Below the pieces are notes generated by a model. That model had not been told where the DNA came from. It ran no database searches and saw only the letters and a program-made list of their open reading frames with translations. From Aspidiotus rigidus (lineage: Eukaryota; Arthropoda; Insecta; Hemiptera; Diaspididae), in assembly GCA_035079385.1 (NCBI GenBank), contig JAVHKY010000028.1:124001-188000 (forward strand): a stretch of 64,000 bases of DNA. The letters are read 5' to 3'. Positions 11,488 through 21,991 of this stretch are shown in pieces. A program made the position numbers and the translations under genes. Position 1 is the stretch's first letter. Each line of letters begins with the position of its first letter.

Positions 11488-13205
11488 ATTATTAAAATTA
11501 AAATAAAATAAAATAAATAATTTTAATTAAATATAAATATAAAATGTTCTTTTAATAATAATTTAATTATATCTAATAAAAATTGTAATAAACCAATAAA
11601 TATAACTTTATTAGGTCCAAAACAAAATTGAATTTATCTTATTATTTTTCGTTCGATTAATAAAAAAAATTCTATTCTAATTAATATTATAATGAAATTA
11701 AAGTTGATAATTAAATTTATTTATAATTTGTATTTAAATTCTAAATTTAAATCAAAATTAAATTAAATTTTCCAATTCAATAACTATGTTTCAACTTATT
11801 CAATAATTTTGAATTGATGGGCAATATGTACACATTAAAATAAAAATTTAATTTCGAATCTTTATGATTAATTTTTTAAAAATCAATAGTTTTACTAAAT
11901 AAATTATAATCAATATAAATTTATTTAGTAATGAATATTGATTTATTATTATTAAAAAATTTTTAATCAATAAAATAATTTTTCATTATTATTTTTAATA
12001 ACCATACATAAGTGAAATTATTTGTGTACTTTCTATTTAATAAACAGATTTCTTTAATAAGTTGATACCACCAAATTAAATAATTTTCATAAATCTGCAA
12101 TATAAATAATCCTTCATTTTAAAAATTATTTTTATTACAATTATTTTTATAAATTATTAAAAAATTTCACCTAAAATAATAAAACTTATTTCAATTATTA
12201 TATTATATTAATTTTATAAAATTTATTACTATTGAATAAGCAGATTTTTCTTCGTGGTGACGAATATCAACAAGAAAATTTTTTCTTAAACCAGGCTTTA
12301 ATCACCACATTTCAAATTTTTTATTATTTGAAGCGACGTTTCAATACTGCCGGGTATCATCTATGGGCACAAATAATAAAAAATTTGAAACGTTGTGATT
12401 AAAGCCTGGTTTGAAAAATTTTCTTTATCATTATTGTTTAACCGCTTAGGCTTGCACAATATAATAATTAATTAAATTTCAATATTAAAATTAATTTTAA
12501 TCAATTCTATAATTATAAATATCTATTTAAATAATGAAATATTAAAATCAATAAAATTAACTATCATTTGAATAATATATTATATTGATACCTATTAATC
12601 ATTTTTCACTATTAATTGAAATATTTTGTTTTTCAAGTAGCTTAAATATAAAGTATTAATTGATTATTGATTTGAATTTTTATAGAAATATTCATATTTA
12701 TTATTTCTTCATTATTAATTAAAATATTGATAATATAATTAAATTATTTATTTTACAAATAATTCTTCCAATAAATTTTTCATTATTTATAATTATAAAT
12801 AATCATTTTATTTTCAATAATTAATTAATAATTATTTTGTTCATTCATTTTATTAATAATAAAAATCAATTTATATCCAATAAATATCTGAATAATAATC
12901 ATTATTCAAAAAAAAAATTTCTTGGAATATATTTATTTATTTAAATTTAATCTATGAAATTCCTACATTGATTAACAAAAAAAATATTATTTTACATTAA
13001 TAATTTATTTTTATTTATATTCATTAGACTAATAGTTTGATTTTATTTAGTTTAAATTATTTAAAGTTATTAATATTTAATCTTTCTATTAATAATATAA
13101 TATTGAATTTTATCAATAACAAATTTTCATTTTAATATTTTCATTGATTTTTTTAATAAATTATATTTTTATAAATATTTTATTAATCAATTTATTGAAT
13201 TATTT
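11488..13205. repeat. 1.7-kb AT-rich block between two repeat copies
   Basis: Nearly pure A/T with no coding frame. It is flanked on both sides by copies of the same ~110-bp dispersed repeat in the same orientation (11375-11487 and 13208-13315). This arrangement suggests either insertion of AT-rich DNA into the repeat, or AT-rich DNA as the body of a composite element with the repeats as its ends. Confidence 0.6.
12271..12434. repeat. Foldback element inside the AT block
   Basis: The left arm (about 12271-12329, with AAACCAGGCTTTAATCACCA) is inverted at about 12383-12434 (TGATTAAAGCCTGGTTTG). The loop holds the inverted motif GATGATACCCGGC...TATTGAAACGTCGC at 12333-12362, another member of the stem-GAAAC family. 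It looks like a MITE-like or retroelement-end derivative. Confidence 0.6.
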
Positions 13206-13320
13206 GATGATCGTGACGTCACATGATCGTAAGTCGAAATAGTCCCCAAAACCAATTCAAGCCACAGGACAGCGTCCTCGCGTTCCTTATTCAACTTTGT
13301 TAAGGAAACCATCGTTTTTC
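13206..13320 (-). repeat. Dispersed repeat copy, right of AT block
   Basis: TGACGTCA at 13214-13221 is followed by AAGTCGAAATAGTCCCC, CCAATTCAAGCCACAGGA and CGCGTTCCTTATTCAACTTT. The minus strand reads VSLTKLNKEREDAVLWLELV. It is colinear with 11375-11487. Confidence 0.65.
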
Positions 13321-13322
13321 CA

Positions 13323-13598
13323 TCAATCTTTGTTCTTCCCTTGTGGAGGTGACGCTCCATGGGTTCTCGATTTTGGAAGCAGAGCTGTACTTGGTGTCTC
13401 GGTCTCTCCATTTCGGTTCAGTTCGGCGAGTTTCTTGTTGACCCACTCGGGTAGAACGTATTCTTCTCCTTGGTTGAATACCATTTTTCTAAGTCGGTGG
13501 TCCAGCACCATGTTCAGATAGAAATATTGGCCGTATAGTAGACCATTCAACTTAGTGATCTTCTCCCACAGTTTATTCGTTTTGATCTTTACTTTCAA
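13323..13598 (-). other. Uncharacterised 91-codon open frame next to a repeat module
   Basis: Minus-strand frame with LWEKITKLNGLLYGQYFYLN, EEYVLPEWVNKKLAELNRNG and a Pro/Ser-rich tail. I do not recognise it. It abuts the LNEER repeat module (13206-13320) in a different frame and may be an upstream coding part of the same unknown repeated element. There is no signal peptide, membrane segment or catalytic motif. Treat as hypothetical. Confidence 0.2.
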
Positions 13599-13759
13599 TC
13601 ATGTTTCATTGGTGCACTGCTTATAGACCGCCAGATAGTTATGTACCAGGGGGTAATGCCTCATCTCATGCATTCACCGTTGAACCAAACCTTCACATGT
13701 TGGACCCCCAGTTTCACCTCAGTTGAACGAATAGTAACCAGATCGTTTCTCTTCTCCTG

Positions 13760-13910
13760 TTTTTCCGTAGCTAAAAAATCCAAACCGGCTACAACCAACA
13801 CGTGTTTGACCCAAAATCTCCTGTTTTTTCGTAGTTGAATCGACGGCTTCCTTAACAAAGTTGATCGAGGAACACAAGGAACCTCTTCTGTGGATCAAAT
13901 TGGTGTTGGT
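13760..13910 (+). repeat. LNEER-module repeat copy, plus orientation
   Basis: AAATCCAAACCGGCTACAAC is followed by CGGCTTCCTTAACAAAGTTG, which translates as TASLTKLIEEHKEPLLWIKL. A partial copy of the first block recurs at about 14210-14260 (AAATCCAAACTGGCCACAAC). This is the opposite orientation to the copies at 11330 and 13206. Confidence 0.55.
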
Positions 13911-14049
13911 ATTGAGAAATCGGAAGTGCATATATTATGGCTCAAAGACCGAAATTCTTCTTCATCATATGATATAGCTGGCAAGTCGAGTTTTTTTCAA
14001 GTCTCCTCCTAACAAGAATTTTTCACCTTCGAGTCATAATAATACATAA

Positions 14050-14270
14050 TTATATAAAAAGGGAATTGGAACGTTTCGACTTTTGAGCCATATTCTATGA
14101 TGGGGAAAGACTTGGTCTCAACCCCATGACGTCACGATCTCATGACGTCATAGGTCAGTTTGCGCCGAAGATCACTCCTTACGGTACCCCATAGAACAGG
14201 TTCCTTGATGAAATCCAAACTGGCCACAACCAGCAAGTTTTTTACTCAAAATATCTTCCCTAGCTCCGAA
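14050..14270 (+). repeat. Dispersed repeat, mixed blocks with two CRE palindromes
   Basis: TTTGAGCCATATTCTATGATGGGG resembles the 45-bp unit. It is followed by two TGACGTCA octamers (14127-14134, 14143-14150) and CCATAGAACAGGTTCC, the junction block shared with the copies near 52130 and 53775. Confidence 0.55.
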
Positions 14271-15750
14271 AAGTGTGCACAAATTGATCCACACAGTTGG
14301 TCGAGTTGGAAGTCTACAAACGAAAAGATTTTATCAATTCGCGAGCCAGTGGTACCACATGGACCTCTTGAGGAGGCGAAGGAACGCATTGTCAACAAAC
14401 ACTGCTGTAGGAAACGCATAATAGTGCGAGACAGTGTTCCGTGTGGTCACAGCCTTGATAAATTTGGCAATTTTCATTCATCCTACCGCGGATCACATTT
14501 CAAGAGAACGCGTACGAACCGTCTATAAACGAGTTCGAGCGGACGAATAAGAGGAGATCGGAAGCCGGTTAGCGAGTACCACAAATCGATGAAAATTGTA
14601 TCGCGGCGCAGATATCCGGTTAATATACGTTTCGATAAAATAAAATCTCCCATGGAACATAGAATTCGATAACCTCGCATAAATTATGTCCGAGAACGAC
14701 GGCGATGTATATACGGTACCTACAATACAGTATGTAAGTAAATAACTTGTTAAATCCATAGGAGTGATATGCGAGAACGATTACTCCGTGTGGCGGTGCT
14801 AAAAGTTAATATCTGTTCGTTCCTCAGTCACACAGCGCCTTTCCCGCTCTCACCGTGCGCACAGAGGATGGAAATAAGCTAAGTTTTACAGGCACACGGA
14901 GAAGTTGTCCGTTTTGTAAGTCGACCTAATGTTTTGAACTGATGTTGGCTCCGGGTACCGATACACGAAGATTCCCGCTGACAGATCGCGGAGCGTGCAT
15001 GAATAATGCGATCGTTTTTTCTTCTATCCCGAAAGATTTTTGTATACCACGGTCTCTACAGGAAGTCCGATTATGTCCTTTCAGACTTTGTAAACAAACG
15101 GACGAAATGCAATCGGTTTGCCAGTATTTAATTACATTTTCTTACTGTAATGGATTGCGATTAGAATGATATAAATGAGAAAAAATATTCTACGTGTGGA
15201 AGGTGAATCGGTTGGCGAATATTTGGACGAGCCAAAATACAGCGAGATAATATTCAGATGATGTATAGCCGTAACTAAGGGTACCCCAGTCTACAGGGAC
15301 GAGGATAAAGATAAACGAGCGGAGTTGAGTTGCTATTTGATGCTAAATTAGGAAATTATTTGTGGAATTAAAGTAACGATAGTTATTTTGAAACTAGCAA
15401 ACAAAAAGTACTCTTGGACCAAGCATGAGCCTTAAAACGAGGCTGAACAAATGAATCATCTGTTGTGGGGTTCCCGGGCGCACGAGATTTTCACAGGATT
15501 GTAGACGGCTGACACAGAGAATGCCATGAGCAGAGGGGCGACGACCAAGAATGTGAAAAATATGGAGCCCTCGCTACCGAGGCTGAGACTTGTGAAATCT
15601 GCGAGAAGACAACCTACACAAATTTTGTCCGAGAGGAGGTGAAAGCAGCTCAGCAAGATCAAGCGTTTGAAAGGGCGTTGACGTCAAAACCAATGTGGTC
15701 TTGAGGGTTCCTGTTGTTGATTGAGGACGACTCGTCAAGAATTATTTTGT
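14271..15750. other. Intergenic, no supported gene
   Basis: The 122-codon plus-strand frame ending at 14528 begins inside the dispersed repeat and has no known motif. A TGACGTCA octamer is at 15679-15686. I see nothing else. Confidence 0.4.
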
Positions 15751-15754
15751 TTCG

Positions 15755-15768
15755 CCACTAGAGGGCAG
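15755..15768 (+). promoter_or_regulatory. CTCF-like insulator motif
   Basis: CCACTAGAGGGCAG matches the core CTCF consensus CCASYAGRKGGCAG at every position. CTCF is a zinc-finger architectural protein in most bilaterians. One site in 64 kb could be chance, and binding cannot be judged from sequence. Confidence 0.35.
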
Positions 15769-17400
15769 ATCCTTTGCCCGCATGTGCGAATAGTGTGAGT
15801 CTGTGGAAAATGTTCTAGAAAGGAGATGGAGTTCATGGCTAAGGTGGGATAAAATTGTTCCTAGACACATTCTACGACACTAATACCGATAAACCAACTT
15901 TAAAAGGAGGATATCCGTCACAAGGAGACGATAAAGTGGCAGCCCACGTTCCGTCAGATTTTTCTCAGTCTCTCAATTACTATTACATAATATATCTTGT
16001 ATCAATAATAGTTACATCTTCGCCTCCTTCTCATGAAATTATTGACAAGATCATACAACTATGTATAAGACTCGAAACACTTTTTCTATTAATCTCTTCT
16101 CATTCCTCGAGGAAAAAATTTGTAGTAGCTAGTTTAAGAAGACAAGATAAAACGAAACGATTTCATTATTACAAAAGCGACCCATTCTAAAGAAGGAATA
16201 CGAATGCACGTTCACATATTGCGAGGAAATAATATGGAGTAGATGTATAGAAAAGAGAGAGAAAAAAAAACTCTAGCTGAAATGCAGTCAGTGCCACATT
16301 ATTAATCATAATACGGGACATTAATTTAATCCGATAAAATGTTTTTCCCTGCTCGTATAGTTAGCTATCTATCAATTTAGCTAAGAGTCGCGCGGAGAGA
16401 AAAATAAAAGGAAATTCAAGTTGTTTGTTACCCGTATTTACAGAACGACGACTACGACGACGATTTTTGCCGAATTAAGTGGCTCGTTCCCATTTAAATA
16501 TCTATCGTGCCGTATTAAGATAATTTTTTCTCTTCTTTCTTTCTAATAAGTACATGCATGTTACAATAATACGTCGACTTAAGACCAAACGACTAGAGTA
16601 TCTGGTACAGTAGGTATTATTGACGCGCGGTTTTTTAACAGAAGGAAAAATTAGCAATCAATTTGGTCGCATTAGAGAGGATGCACTGGCAAGATTATTA
16701 CGGCACTAAGAGCCGCCATCAGATTACGGTATACTCGTATAATATAAAGAACACTTCTCTCGAGTCGTCGTTGTAAACAAGTAGCAACAGGTCAATAAGT
16801 CTCATTAAAATTAATTCGTCATTACTTATAGACAGCCTACGTTACTCTATACCTGATGCTGCGAGAATATTAATCCGTTATATTATGTGTCGTATCTGTC
16901 CCCGAAGCATTGCAGGTTAACGCGGAAAACATTTTATGGCGCTTACCATAGGCACTAAACCGGGGATCCGATTCGAAATATACACGTCTACGGTAATATC
17001 TGGACATTTTATGCTGTTTCGTGCAATCGAGCCGAGAGAAAAACTCGTTGCGATGTCGTATACGCAGTATATGGGTCTACTTTCTCGACCATCTTGTCAC
17101 CGACGATTCAGCAACCTGTGGCACTATGGCGAAGTAAATTATGGCATTACTCATTTATCAAGAAACATCATGTCGTTTGTCACCTGAGCGTATGAAAATT
17201 ATTAAGACGGCGTTCCTTCGTCCCCGTCGTGTCCGCGTGAACGGAGCTTGAAAATCGTGTCTTATGGCTATTACCGAACGTACCAGGTGTCCTAAGATTG
17301 CTACAAACATCCATGATCGTTGACCGAAACACACGATTTAAACAAATTGTGGTCTCGCTGAGAAAATTTTTCCATGCGTGATTATGGATCGCTACACTAC
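15769..17400. other. Intergenic, no supported gene
   Basis: Short overlapping frames only, with no domain signatures. The composition resembles other unique parts of the window. Confidence 0.4.
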
Positions 17401-18089
17401 AATATTTGGGGAAAAATTGACTAGACACATACTTCTTGATTCAGATGTTACGCTCAAGAGAATATAAAATCCGTATTTGGCGATGTGAGATCAAGTTCCA
17501 CAAAAAGCCTCCTCTGCTATAGCTCTAATCTCGGTCGTCGTGCCCAAGAAGCCGAAGCATCCTTTAATTTCGCACTTGTGATGTAGACGGTCAAACTACC
17601 CACGTAACGACCAGGGATTTGAAATTATCGCCAATCTGCGAGAGCCAGACCAGCCGAAGAGGTGTAACCCATCATTCTCATTCGGTAGGAGAAATTTAGA
17701 CAAATACTGATCAAGAGAGGTTGACTCTATTCGACGGTACGAATAGGATACGAATAAACTATACGTAGCTCGGATAGGTCGAGGGGGGAGGGGGGGGGAA
17801 GGAGACAAAGGCTCACTCCTACCAATGAAATAGCTGGATCCCTCTCAGCGGTCACTCCCACACCAGCTAGCTCAAATGGCGGTAGAACCTAATGGGACTC
17901 TTAAACGGAGGGAGTGAACTTCTCACATAGGAAAACGCATACTGTCGTCGATTCTGAGAAATTTGGCTTACACAAGTATCAAAAGATGATAGAAAGAACT
18001 GAATGGAAACCAGACTCTTCGTTAGGATAGACCAGCTTCTCATCTACACTAACGGTGACCAAAAGGGGCGGTTCGGACTACCTCTAAAA
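17401..18089. other. Left flank of the PLE pair, GC-richer, unidentified
   Basis: More balanced base composition than its surroundings, with a G-run near 17783-17798. The corresponding right flank at 36917-38000 has a similar composition, so the PLE pair may have entered an older element or a gene remnant. I recognise no frame. Confidence 0.3.
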
Positions 18090-18101
18090 CTGACTGATCA
18101 G
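18090..18101 (+). repeat. Putative PLE target-site duplication, left
   Basis: CTGACTGATCAG here recurs exactly at 36905-36916, immediately outside the right end of the PLE pair. On this side 39 bases (18102-18140) separate it from the shared PLE terminus. Penelope insertions are known for variable-length duplications and for a short extra segment at one end. Confidence 0.6.
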
Positions 18102-18140
18102 TTAAACGAATCCGTTCCTTAAGGTTACGGCTATCCATCA
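18102..18140. other. 39-bp one-sided extension of the PLE pair
   Basis: This segment lies between the putative duplication and the terminus shared by both PLE arms, and has no counterpart at the right end. Its length and one-sidedness recall the short terminal extension described for Penelope; here that is an inference. Confidence 0.4.
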
Positions 18141-18211
18141 TAAACGAAAAAACGAATACTCTAAAGGGAGAGTAAACAAATGCAAACCGCAGAAAATAAA
18201 AACGAAGGGAG

Positions 18212-18238
18212 CGCTTTCGGTTAAACAACCATCTTCAG
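18212..18238 (-). other. PLE 3' stem-loop motif (CTGAAGATGG..GAAAG)
   Basis: On the element strand: CTGAAGATGGTT, loop, AACCGAAAGCG, a 4-bp stem followed by GAAA. The same motif is at 36808-36834 in the plus copy and, variant, at 46751-46778 in PLE-C2. It resembles a hammerhead core but has an extra base before stem II. Confidence 0.5.
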
Positions 18239-18283
18239 ACCTGAAATGAAAGCAACTGACGAACGAATGAGAAGGAAGAGGTA

Positions 18284-19750
18284 TTAAGATCGTCCGAACG
18301 AGACATCACGGTGTGAATCATAAACCTGTTCGATCAAGCCATCTTCCGGAATGTACGAGTTGAGTATAGTGATACCGTCAGTGTTGAGGTGACGCATTAT
18401 CTCTATATTCTCGAGGGCGATACGCTTACGGTAGGAATTCTCCTTATGGAGGAGCTTTTCGTATCCCTCGCGGAAACTGTGGCCACTGTTAATCAAATGA
18501 TCAGCGAAAGCTGACTCCCCTAAGCGTCCCTTCTTCCAAGACTTCAGGTGCTCAGCTACTCTAACTTTCATCTGGCGGCTGGTCTCACCAATATAAAAAC
18601 CTCCACAATCCTCACATTCCATCTTATAAACACCACTCCTCTCATCAACCGGTATGGGATCCTTCAGTCTCACAAACAACCTCTTGACTGTGGTATGGTT
18701 GTAAAACGCGGGTCTGAAACCAAACGGGCGAAGGGCCCGACCCAATTGCTGGGAGAAATTCCCCAGGAAAGGGAGACTGATCCAACGCAAACGGCGATCA
18801 CGGATCGTGTCTCGGGGAAGGGAGGTGGTGGAATCAAGAAGGCTCCTCGTAACTTTCCTCCGAACCATCACTTCAACGTCGACATTGACTCCATTCACTC
18901 TAGCCAGGTGTTTTATAGTAAGTAATTCTTTCTTATAAGCAGATTGACTCGACGGAATACGAGTCAGTCTGTGAACTAGGCTATGAAAAGCAGCCATCTT
19001 ATGAGCAACAGGACCGAACGAACCACCGTGGACTAAAACATCGGTCGTAGTATCTTTCCTGTAAATTCCAAACTTGTGGATACCGTCTACAATAGAGATC
19101 GATAAATCCAAAAAGTTAATGGAAAATACCCCCATTTCCAACGTAAATTTGATGGAAGGGTACCAGGAATTGAGATACCTCAGAAACTCACCAAGGAGAT
19201 CTGGGTGACCAGTCCAGGTACATAGAACGTCATCAACGTACCTGTGCCAGTAGTGAATATGATTAAGTAACACCTGGTTCGAGGAAAAGAGGTCAAGTTC
19301 AAACTTAGACATGAAAACTTCGGAGATAAGAGAGCCTAGAGGTGATCCAATAGGGATCCCTACTTCCTCAGGGAACTCGAAAAATTTCCCTTCAAATTTA
19401 CAGAAGTTAGGAGACCAGCAAGTATTCAGGAGATCAAAAAATTCCTGAGGCTCATTGTGAGGAATGTTAGCTCTGATGAGTAGCTCACCCATCCGCTGGA
19501 TAGTAGCAGCCTTAGGAATATTTGGAAACAAACCAACAACATCAAACGAGCAGATGGTCGTCCCTGGGGGAAGGCTTACATCCCTGAGGACGTCAGTTAA
19601 AGAGGCCGAATTCAAGACCGAATGAGGAGATTCGAAATCAATGCGATTTTTGAACCAACGGTCAAGGAATTTGGCAAGGAGGTAGGTAGGAGAGGAGACA
19701 AAAGAAACGACGGGTCGCATCGGCGTATTCTTCTTATGCACTTTGGGCAA
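18284..19750 (-). CDS. PLE-B RT + GIY-YIG endonuclease, C-terminal 488 codons
   Basis: This is the main part of the Penelope-like polyprotein, which in this family reverse-transcribes element RNA at a nick made by its GIY-YIG endonuclease. Visible landmarks are MPKVHKKNTPMRPVVSF at the start, RT box FDVVGLFPNIP near residue 70, GIPIGSPLG near 130, and catalytic YVDD near residue 170. After a linker comes the GIY-YIG domain (about residues 370-430) with SGVYKMECEDC and FYIGETSRQMKVRVAEHL. It ends near GYIPEDGLIEQVYDSHRD-like residues close to the 3' UTR. The first methionine is not the true start: coding continues upstream in another frame (19612-20334), separated by a run of nine C's in the proline codons (element strand, about 19762-19770). 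Without that indel the two frames are continuous. Catalytic residues look intact. Confidence 0.85.
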   Translation of the reverse strand: MPKVHKKNTPMRPVVSFVSSPTYLLAKFLDRWFKNRIDFESPHSVLNSASLTDVLRDVSLPPGTTICSFDVVGLFPNIPKAATIQRMGELLIRANIPHNEPQEFFDLLNTCWSPNFCKFEGKFFEFPEEVGIPIGSPLGSLISEVFMSKFELDLFSSNQVLLNHIHYWHRYVDDVLCTWTGHPDLLGEFLRYLNSWYPSIKFTLEMGVFSINFLDLSISIVDGIHKFGIYRKDTTTDVLVHGGSFGPVAHKMAAFHSLVHRLTRIPSSQSAYKKELLTIKHLARVNGVNVDVEVMVRRKVTRSLLDSTTSLPRDTIRDRRLRWISLPFLGNFSQQLGRALRPFGFRPAFYNHTTVKRLFVRLKDPIPVDERSGVYKMECEDCGGFYIGETSRQMKVRVAEHLKSWKKGRLGESAFADHLINSGHSFREGYEKLLHKENSYRKRIALENIEIMRHLNTDGITILNSYIPEDGLIEQVYDSHRDVSFGRS

Positions 19751-20334
19751 CCCGTAGAGGAGGGGGGGGGTGTGGGGTTAGGAACCAGGACGGCTTTTTT
19801 CAAAGCAGGAGTTTTGATAATAGCCTTACTCCTGTTGATGACACTCCTAACTTCTCTAACGTGCTTAGGAAAGCTGAAATCCCCACTCTCTTTAGCACCA
19901 CACTGCTGTAGGACTTCATGGACCTTGGAAGAATAGGCCGACCTCTCCATCACTACAACAGCGTTGCCCTTGTCAGCCTTAGTGACGATTAGATCTCCCT
20001 CTTTCATCTTCCTCTTTAAACCCTGAATGACTCCTCCCAATTTATTGCTCATGCGAGGGAGGGGGTTATTACGGACCAAATCAGCACAGACTTTCTGGGT
20101 ATTATAACCAGGACCAATCTTAACCGCAAGATCCGCAACAACATTCGCCAAGGTTTCATCATTCTTAAGGGGAGGCAGACTGAATTTCAAACCTTTCTCA
20201 AGGAGGGCTGTTTCGTCACTATTAAACACTACCTGACTATTATTTATGAGGGGGGGATGGAATTTGTGAACAACAACACCGTCACTCACCCCTTCCTCAA
20301 CCACATCCTCATTAACCTTCATTAGGGAGGACAA
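19612..20334 (-). CDS. PLE-B N-terminal part of the RT polyprotein
   Basis: 240 codons giving the region upstream of the RT core: LLEKGLKFSLPPL, LANVVADLAVKIGPG, then LIVTKADKGNAVVVMERSAY, a conserved Penelope-family stretch. It runs through VLVPNPTPPP before leaving the coding frame at the nine-C run, so the last ~45 residues (from about SSTGCPKC) are out-of-frame. The N-terminus is cut by the head-to-head junction at about 20343. PLE-C2 (44535 on) shows more residues upstream, so this copy is 5' truncated. Confidence 0.8.
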   Translation of the reverse strand: MSSLMKVNEDVVEEGVSDGVVVHKFHPPLINNSQVVFNSDETALLEKGLKFSLPPLKNDETLANVVADLAVKIGPGYNTQKVCADLVRNNPLPRMSNKLGGVIQGLKRKMKEGDLIVTKADKGNAVVVMERSAYSSKVHEVLQQCGAKESGDFSFPKHVREVRSVINRSKAIIKTPALKKAVLVPNPTPPPSSTGCPKCIRRIRRCDPSFLLSPLLPTSLPNSLTVGSKIALISNLLIRS

Positions 20335-20357
20335 CTTCTTATGCTACTATCCAGCGG

Positions 20358-21161
20358 ATGGGTGAGCTACTGATCAGTGCCAACATTCCTCACAATGAGT
20401 TTCAGGAATTTTTTGATCTCCTGAATACTTGCTGGTCCCCTAACTTCTGTAAATTTGAAGGGAAATTTTTCGAGTTCCCTGAGGAAGTAGGGATCCCTAT
20501 TGGATCACCTCTAGGCTCTCTTATCTCCGATGTTTTCATGTCTAAGTTTGAACTTGACCTCTTTTCCTCGAACCAGGTGTTACTTAATCATATTCACTAC
20601 TGGCACAGGTACGTTGATGACGTTCTATGTACCTGGACTGGTCACCCAGATCTCCTTGGTGAGTTTCTGAGGTATCTCAATTCCTGGTACCCTTCCATCA
20701 AATTTACGTTGGAAATGGGGGTATTTTCCATTAACTTTTTGGATTTATCGATCTCTATTGTAGACGGTATCCACAAGTTTGGAATTTACAGGAAAGATAC
20801 TACGACCGATGTTTTAGTCCACGGTGGTTCGTTCGGTCCTGTTGCTCATAAGATGGCTGCTTTTCATAGCCTAGTTCACAGACTGACTCGTATTCCGTCG
20901 AGTCAATCTGCTTATAAGAAAGAATTACTTACTATAAAACACCTGGCTAGAGTGAATGGAGTCAATGTCGACGTTGAAGTGATGGTTCGGAGGAAAGTTA
21001 CGAGGAGCCTTCTTGATTCCACCACCTCCCTTCCCCGAGACACGATCCGTGATCGCCGTTTGCGTTGGATCAGTCTCCCTTTCCTGGGGAATTTCTCCCA
21101 GCAATTGGGTCGGGCCCTTCGCCCGTTTGGTTTCAGACCCGCGTTTTACAACCTATTATGA
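20358..21161 (+). pseudogene. PLE-B plus copy, RT fragment before gypsy
   Basis: 267 codons colinear with the minus copy: GIPIGSPLGSL near residue 45, YVDD at residues 85-88, then NFLDLSISIVDG and RSLLDSTTSLPRDTI. It ends when the frame runs into the gypsy LTR just after RPAFYN. The upstream RT part (FDVVGLFPN box) is missing because of 5' truncation, so this could not make a working RT even without the gypsy insertion. Differences from the minus copy cluster near the start (ISANIPHNEF versus IRANIPHNEP). Confidence 0.85.
21150..21153 (+). repeat. Gypsy target-site duplication, left (AACC)
   Basis: AACC at 21150-21153 and 36346-36349 flank the whole three-LTR array. The uninterrupted PLE (complement of about 18695-18705) has a single AACC at this position, confirming a 4-bp duplication. 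Confidence 0.9.
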
Positions 21162-21941
21162 CCTCATAATTTCGTCTATTTTACGAACTGATAATTTCGT
21201 CAGCACGCGAGTACGTTCAAATGCGAGCGAACGAGAGTAAAACAATCCCGCGATAACTAACGCTGTACAATACTTGCCGATTATAGTGGAATACGTTTTT
21301 ATATGAAAAGACTCCTCGTTAAAAGACCAATAATGAGACTGATTTAAGACGACTTTTAGAGGAACGATTCTTATTCGCCGATATTAGAAGAAATCACATT
21401 TTACATATATCGCTATGATATTTTGAACGAAAAGCGATTTCGCGACATCCTAACCAATCAGAGACGGCCGTTGATTTTTGCTGATTAAATAATTATTCGC
21501 GATATACGAGAATGCGCACAATACGGTACGACTTCGCGTCATATAAGTAGGGTAGATTTGAAGGAAAATCAACTGTTTGGTTCCCAGCAGTTTTCTAGTT
21601 CGGTTACCGACTAGTGCGTTCAAGATTGTTGTAATAGCGCGAAGCTTTATTTGTCAGTCGTCGTCTTGGTTCCCAAACGACGTTCTAGCAAATACTGTAC
21701 CTAGCGAATCCGTCGCGAGTGTTTGGAATTACCAACACTCTGGTTGTTAACGTCAGAATAGCCGAGCGACAATAGATCGGTTATATTATCCGGTTCGACA
21801 GTACATCGAAAGTGAACCGTTTAATAAGGAGGTGAAAGGTGGTTGGTGGTGGGACTTTCAGGGGTTACCTAAAACCCCGCTCCTCGGCGTAGTCAATCGC
21901 GCCACGCATTAAAGAAGATCTGAAAATACCCGTTCGTAACA
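21154..21941 (+). repeat. Gypsy LTR 1 (788 bp)
   Basis: Begins TATTATGACC and ends GTTCGTAACA. The ends form an imperfect inverted repeat (7 of 10) instead of the usual TG...CA. TATAAG at 21542-21547 is a plausible TATA box. Private bases relative to the other LTRs are A at 21187 and A at 21837. Downstream comes TTTCAGAAGTGGGATTAG; the primer-binding site is probably here but I cannot assign the tRNA. Confidence 0.9.
21542..21547 (+). promoter_or_regulatory. TATA-like box in LTR
   Basis: CATATAAGTAGGG lies midway in the LTR and is repeated at 28744-28749 and 35946-35951. It is a plausible core promoter for element RNA. Confidence 0.4.
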
Positions 21942-21991
21942 TTTCAGAAGTGGGATTAGTAATCCGTTCCCGCTGATTTGAATAGAAGAAC

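Larger units (their letters stand above)
18141..20342 (-). mobile_element. PLE-B minus copy (Penelope-like element)
   Basis: The better-preserved half of a head-to-head PLE pair. It holds most of the coding region plus about 140 bp of 3' UTR ending in AAACGAAAAAACGAATACTC (18141-18160, complement of the element 3' end). The 5' end is truncated at the junction with the plus copy (about 20343). Bases 18141-19511 are the complement of the plus copy (20343-21153 joined to 36350-36904), with a few percent divergence concentrated near the junction. Confidence 0.9.

Noticed and set aside
14160..14528. 122-codon plus-strand frame
   Set aside because: Starts inside a dispersed repeat and has no recognisable motif.
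18212..18238. Canonical hammerhead ribozyme at the PLE 3' end
   Set aside because: CTGAAGA and GAAA boxes are present, but an extra base precedes stem II and stems I and III could not be paired by eye. Kept only as a structural motif finding.
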